Shown here: one piece after another, positions 4,635 through 6,938 of the stretch
Layout: the number at the start of each line of letters is the position of its first letter
Position numbering within the stretch: the stretch's first letter is position 1
Assembly (NCBI RefSeq): GCF_020829685.1
Contig: NZ_JAIVFR010000339.1
Coordinates: 1-6,938, forward strand
Origin: Nostoc sp. CHAB 5715
GTDB taxonomy: Bacteria > Cyanobacteriota > Cyanobacteriia > Cyanobacteriales > Nostocaceae
DNA: 6,938 bases
Direction: 5' to 3'
The notes under the pieces: model-generated
Told to the model about the DNA's origin: nothing
The model's input: the letters and a program-made list of their open reading frames with translations, nothing else
Databases searched by the model: none
Position numbers and translations under genes: made by a program

Positions 4635-5573
4635 ATGCTAACTCAAGTCCATGATAAAAGTGATTATCGTCCATTCCTGAAATGGGCTGGCGGTAAAAGT
4701 AAATTAATTCACAAATATATTAAATATTTGCCCCAAAATATTGATAAAATTAAGCGTTACTATGAACCGTTCTTAGGCAGTGGCGCTTTATTTTTCTACT
4801 TAGTAAATCGATACTCGACAATCAAATCGTCATACCTAACTGATATTAATGAAGAATTAATTAATACATATCAATGTATTCAAAAAAACCTAGACGATGT
4901 AATTTTACTACTACAAGAACATGAAAAAAAACATAATGAATATGCTAATTATTATAAAAATAATGGTTATAAAAGTAAAAATAGCAAAGAAAAAAATCAG
5001 TATTACTACAAGGTAAGAGACGAAAAATACGACAGCGATATTGAAAGAGCATCTCGTTTAATTTATCTTAATAGAACCTGTTTTAATGGACTTTATAGGG
5101 TCAATTCACAAGGTACATTCAATGTACCATTAGGTAGATATGAAAATCCCAAGATTTGTCAAATAGATTTACTAGGTTTAGCATCACAAGCACTTTCTAA
5201 GGCTGAGGTGAAAACAGCAAATTTTAAGGAAGTACTAGATTATGCAAACAGCAGTGATGATTTTGTTTATTTTGATCCACCATACCATCCTATTAGTAAA
5301 ACTAGCTATTTTACAGCTTACAATCCCCACTGTTTTAGTGAGGATGACCAAAAAACTTTAAGAGACATTTGTGCAACACTAGCAAGCCGAGGTGTCAAAG
5401 TTATGGTATCAAACTCTCATTGTAAAGAAATTGCAGACATTTATAGGGAAATTGGTTTTCAACTACACACAATACAAGCACCACGAACAATTAACTCAAA
5501 CATAAAAAATAGAGGGATGATTTATGAGCTATTAATTACATCTTTTAAATATTTTTATTTGCCCAAGCAATGA
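4635..5573 (+). CDS. Dam-family DNA adenine-N6 methyltransferase (type II modification enzyme)
   Basis: The product (312 aa) transfers a methyl group from S-adenosylmethionine to adenine N6 in a short DNA target. Motifs run in alpha-class order: PFLKWAGGKSKL (13-24) and YEPFLGSGALFFYL (43-56) for AdoMet binding. The family signature LNRTCFNGLYRVNSQG (145-160) with FNVPLGRY (162-169) follows, then the catalytic DPPY (214-217) and a C-terminal RTINS...RG...ELLIT (284-302). Length and motifs match Dam/DpnII-type (D12 class) enzymes, and all key residues are present, so it looks intact. GATC is the commonest target in this class, but others exist, so specificity is open. It converges with the nuclease gene on the other strand and overlaps it by 29 bases, as expected of a restriction-modification pair. 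No Shine-Dalgarno sequence is seen. GC is roughly 30%, well below rbfA, suggesting horizontal transfer. Confidence 0.92.
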   Translation: MLTQVHDKSDYRPFLKWAGGKSKLIHKYIKYLPQNIDKIKRYYEPFLGSGALFFYLVNRYSTIKSSYLTDINEELINTYQCIQKNLDDVILLLQEHEKKHNEYANYYKNNGYKSKNSKEKNQYYYKVRDEKYDSDIERASRLIYLNRTCFNGLYRVNSQGTFNVPLGRYENPKICQIDLLGLASQALSKAEVKTANFKEVLDYANSSDDFVYFDPPYHPISKTSYFTAYNPHCFSEDDQKTLRDICATLASRGVKVMVSNSHCKEIADIYREIGFQLHTIQAPRTINSNIKNRGMIYELLITSFKYFYLPKQ

Positions 5574-6021
5574 ATCTGTCTAAACTATAAACTGCTAATA
5601 AATTATGGTTATCATTAACTCTTGCTTTTAGCCATTTGCTTGCGCCTTCTCGCATACCTTCACCGCCTAAAATTACGATAGTTGGTGCAGGGTAATAGTT
5701 CTGGATGTTCATGTTCAAGTAAGGAAACTTTTCATCAACCGAACCGGGGCTTTCTTGCCATTTGCACTCGAAAATTAAACCAGATGGCATTGCAGGTGAG
5801 CCAACAACATAAAAATCAACCTTCAGAACGGTATGATAAATTCCAGTTCCAATATAAATTTCTTTTCCATAACGCTTTGGCAATAAAGCAGCATTTAGTA
5901 TAAATTCTTTTGAGACATAGTTCCCGACTTGGAAATAATTATGTCCAGTCAAAATTGCTTCTACATTTCCTTCTAAAATATTCCCAGACTTATTTGCCCT
6001 TCCGCCTTGAATTAGAGCCAT
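5545..6021 (-). CDS. PD-(D/E)XK restriction endonuclease-like protein
   Basis: Probably the cleaving partner of the adjacent methyltransferase. The 158-residue protein has the PD-(D/E)XK nuclease layout. An N-terminal helix carries GRANKSGNILEGNVEAIL with E17 as possible metal ligand. A strand KVDFYV with D69 and, after a 15-residue link, the strand GLIFECKWQ with E85 and K87 (ExK) complete the predicted site. A later strand APTIVILGGEG (112-122) and a helix complete a compact fold. Size is small for a type II enzyme but not unusual for a single-domain one. I choose the ATG at 6021: AGAGGGA lies six bases upstream and a -10 box sits about 30 bases upstream. A TTG at 6039 would add six residues but leave almost no leader. 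The 3' end overlaps the methyltransferase gene by 29 bases. Target site is not predictable; a solitary or repair nuclease is the alternative. Confidence 0.78.
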   Translation of the reverse strand: MALIQGGRANKSGNILEGNVEAILTGHNYFQVGNYVSKEFILNAALLPKRYGKEIYIGTGIYHTVLKVDFYVVGSPAMPSGLIFECKWQESPGSVDEKFPYLNMNIQNYYPAPTIVILGGEGMREGASKWLKARVNDNHNLLAVYSLDRFIAWANKNI

Positions 6022-6040
6022 CCTCAATCCCTCTACCAAA

Positions 6041-6061
6041 AATCCTGCTTATTATAGGATT
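6041..6061 (-). promoter_or_regulatory. Promoter -10 box and inverted repeat upstream of the nuclease gene
   Basis: On the minus strand TATAAT (6056-6051) lies 29 bases before the chosen ATG, placing a transcript start near 6044 just upstream of the ribosome binding site. No good -35 is seen; the region upstream is only T-rich. The -10 box lies within the inverted repeat AATCCT (6041-6046)/AGGATT (6056-6061), a possible operator that could delay or limit nuclease expression. No controller-protein gene is visible. Confidence 0.4.
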
Positions 6062-6375
6062 TCACAAAAGCAGTAAAAAAGGGTCAGTTGCTTAATATGA
6101 ATTTTTGATTTTGGCTATACCCAAACAAGATAAATAGAAGGATAATTTGGTAATTTTGTACTAGATAAATACAAATGTATTAATAATTTGGACAAGGAAA
6201 AGGCTATAGCAATCCTAAATCATTCGTGAGAAAATACTGAATAAATTCATGAGTAATATTTGTAACTAAAAGGGAATTGTGGGAATGTGGATGCGATCGC
6301 GCTTTACAGGAAGTCGAAAATATTCTTAGTGGGGAGCAGTGAACCAAAAGTTACCTCACCTTCTTATTACATCCT
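6062..6375. other. Spacer between nuclease gene and the right-edge gene
   Basis: AT-rich and without a supportable gene. It contains a HIP1 octamer (6293-6300), a short inverted repeat TTTGTA/TACAAA (6155-6175), and around 6205-6260 words such as CTATAGCAATCCTAAATCATT that look like a dispersed Nostoc-type repeat. Confidence 0.45.
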
Positions 6376-6407
6376 AAAACTACTATATTTGTAAAATTAT
6401 ATGTAGT
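6376..6407 (-). terminator. Weak terminator after the right-edge gene
   Basis: On the minus strand ACTACATATA pairs with TATAGTAGT (one bulged A) and is followed by TTTT, about 45 bases past the stop codon at 6452. The stem is AT-rich and therefore weak. The call rests on position, symmetry and the short T-run. Confidence 0.3.
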
Positions 6408-6451
6408 AACTAAGATTGAGATTAGATGAATTCAGTTATTTTGCTTTGGCT

Positions 6452-6938
6452 TTAGCCCGTTTGTGCTTCAGTATTACCGTTGCGGATAGACCATGCTAGT
6501 TCTAAAAGTTGAGTCCAGCGTTTTTGTAATTGTTTGGGAGTGCATTTAATGGCTTTAGCGATCGCAACGTCATTTTCCCGTGCAGTTTTTAATTCTAAAA
6601 TTTGCTGTTGCTGTTCTGTGAGTTGATTCACAAAGATTTCCCACTGCTGGGAAGATAAACCCAATTTTTGCTCTAAACCCGCACCTAACCATTGATGTAC
6701 CAATTGCCAATGGTGTTGTTTGGCAAACTTTTCTACGTGATATTTAAAGCGTTGTTGGAGATAATCGCGCTGACGGCTGGTTAAACCAAGAATTTGGTCA
6801 ATTTCTGGGGCTGAGAGGTCTTGAAGTTTCAAGCTGAGGTAGTTCATACAGTCAGATTGTCCTTGAGAATCCAGGTATTTCATCAATTCAGTGATGACGC
6901 GATCGCGTTCTGACTCTTCTGATGGATCGAAATTAGTT
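6452..6938 (-). CDS. Sigma-region-4-like helix-turn-helix protein (5' partial)
   Basis: The minus-strand frame is open from the right edge to TAA at 6454-6452, giving about 162 C-terminal residues; the start lies outside the window. Internal TTG/ATG codons at 6886/6883 are not needed as starts, because the frame continues upstream with protein-like sequence (NFDPSEESERDRVITELMKY). The product is soluble, helical and rich in glutamine. Two parts look like DNA-binding helices: APEIDQILGLTSRQRDYLQQ in the middle, and a C-terminal segment LTEQQQQILELK...DVAIAKAIKCTPKQLQKRW. The latter resembles region 4 of sigma factors or a related helix-turn-helix (a helix, AIA, turn, recognition helix). I do not recognise a named family. 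A transcriptional or differentiation regulator is an inference from the fold alone. It carries two HIP1 octamers in frame. Confidence 0.7.
   Translation of the reverse strand, partial: TNFDPSEESERDRVITELMKYLDSQGQSDCMNYLSLKLQDLSAPEIDQILGLTSRQRDYLQQRFKYHVEKFAKQHHWQLVHQWLGAGLEQKLGLSSQQWEIFVNQLTEQQQQILELKTARENDVAIAKAIKCTPKQLQKRWTQLLELAWSIRNGNTEAQTG

Overview
The window is from a filamentous, Nostoc/Anabaena-type cyanobacterium. Three things point there. Six copies of the HIP1 octamer GCGATCGC are scattered through it. The gaps between genes are long and full of palindromic and interspersed repeats. Three of the genes belong to families that are cyanobacterial or plastid-associated (DUF4327, DUF751/Ycf33) or universal but cyanobacterial in sequence (rbfA).

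Layout. The first 102 bases are the tail of an unidentified rightward gene that ends inside a 20-bp palindrome. Facing it is a likely 34-residue single-span membrane protein (170-274, minus strand). From about 275 to 1586 there is no convincing protein gene. This stretch holds REP-like repeats, a possible small RNA ending in a strong hairpin (about 621-693), one small inverted-repeat element nested inside another (921-1056), and a contiguous array of a 62-bp repeat (1101-1357). An unidentified 117-residue protein is encoded at 1587-1940. After 0.5 kb of spacer with a perfect 18-bp hairpin comes a leftward DUF4327 gene (2462-2698), with a good sigma-70-type promoter about 140 bases upstream. 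Positions 2900-3640 are again spacer: REP-like hairpins, then a G-rich 9-bp minisatellite bracketed by an 11-bp inverted repeat.

The leftward pair DUF751 (4272-4478) and rbfA (3729-4148) is the housekeeping core. They probably form one transcription unit with hairpins in the 123-base gap and an intrinsic terminator after rbfA. RbfA is a 30S subunit maturation factor; the small membrane protein upstream has no established role.

Positions 4635-6021 look like a compact type II restriction-modification unit: an AT-rich Dam-family adenine methyltransferase on the plus strand and a short PD-(D/E)XK nuclease on the minus strand. They converge, and their 3' ends overlap by 29 bases. The low GC compared with rbfA suggests acquisition by transfer. 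About 0.4 kb of spacer follows. The window then closes with the C-terminal part of a leftward gene whose product has a sigma-region-4-like helix-turn-helix at its end; its start lies beyond the window.

No tRNA, rRNA, CRISPR array or intact insertion sequence was seen. The items most worth a second look are the 62-bp repeat array, the nested mini-elements, the overlapping restriction-modification pair, the overlooked mini-protein gene and the possible small RNA. None can be called a new system from sequence alone.
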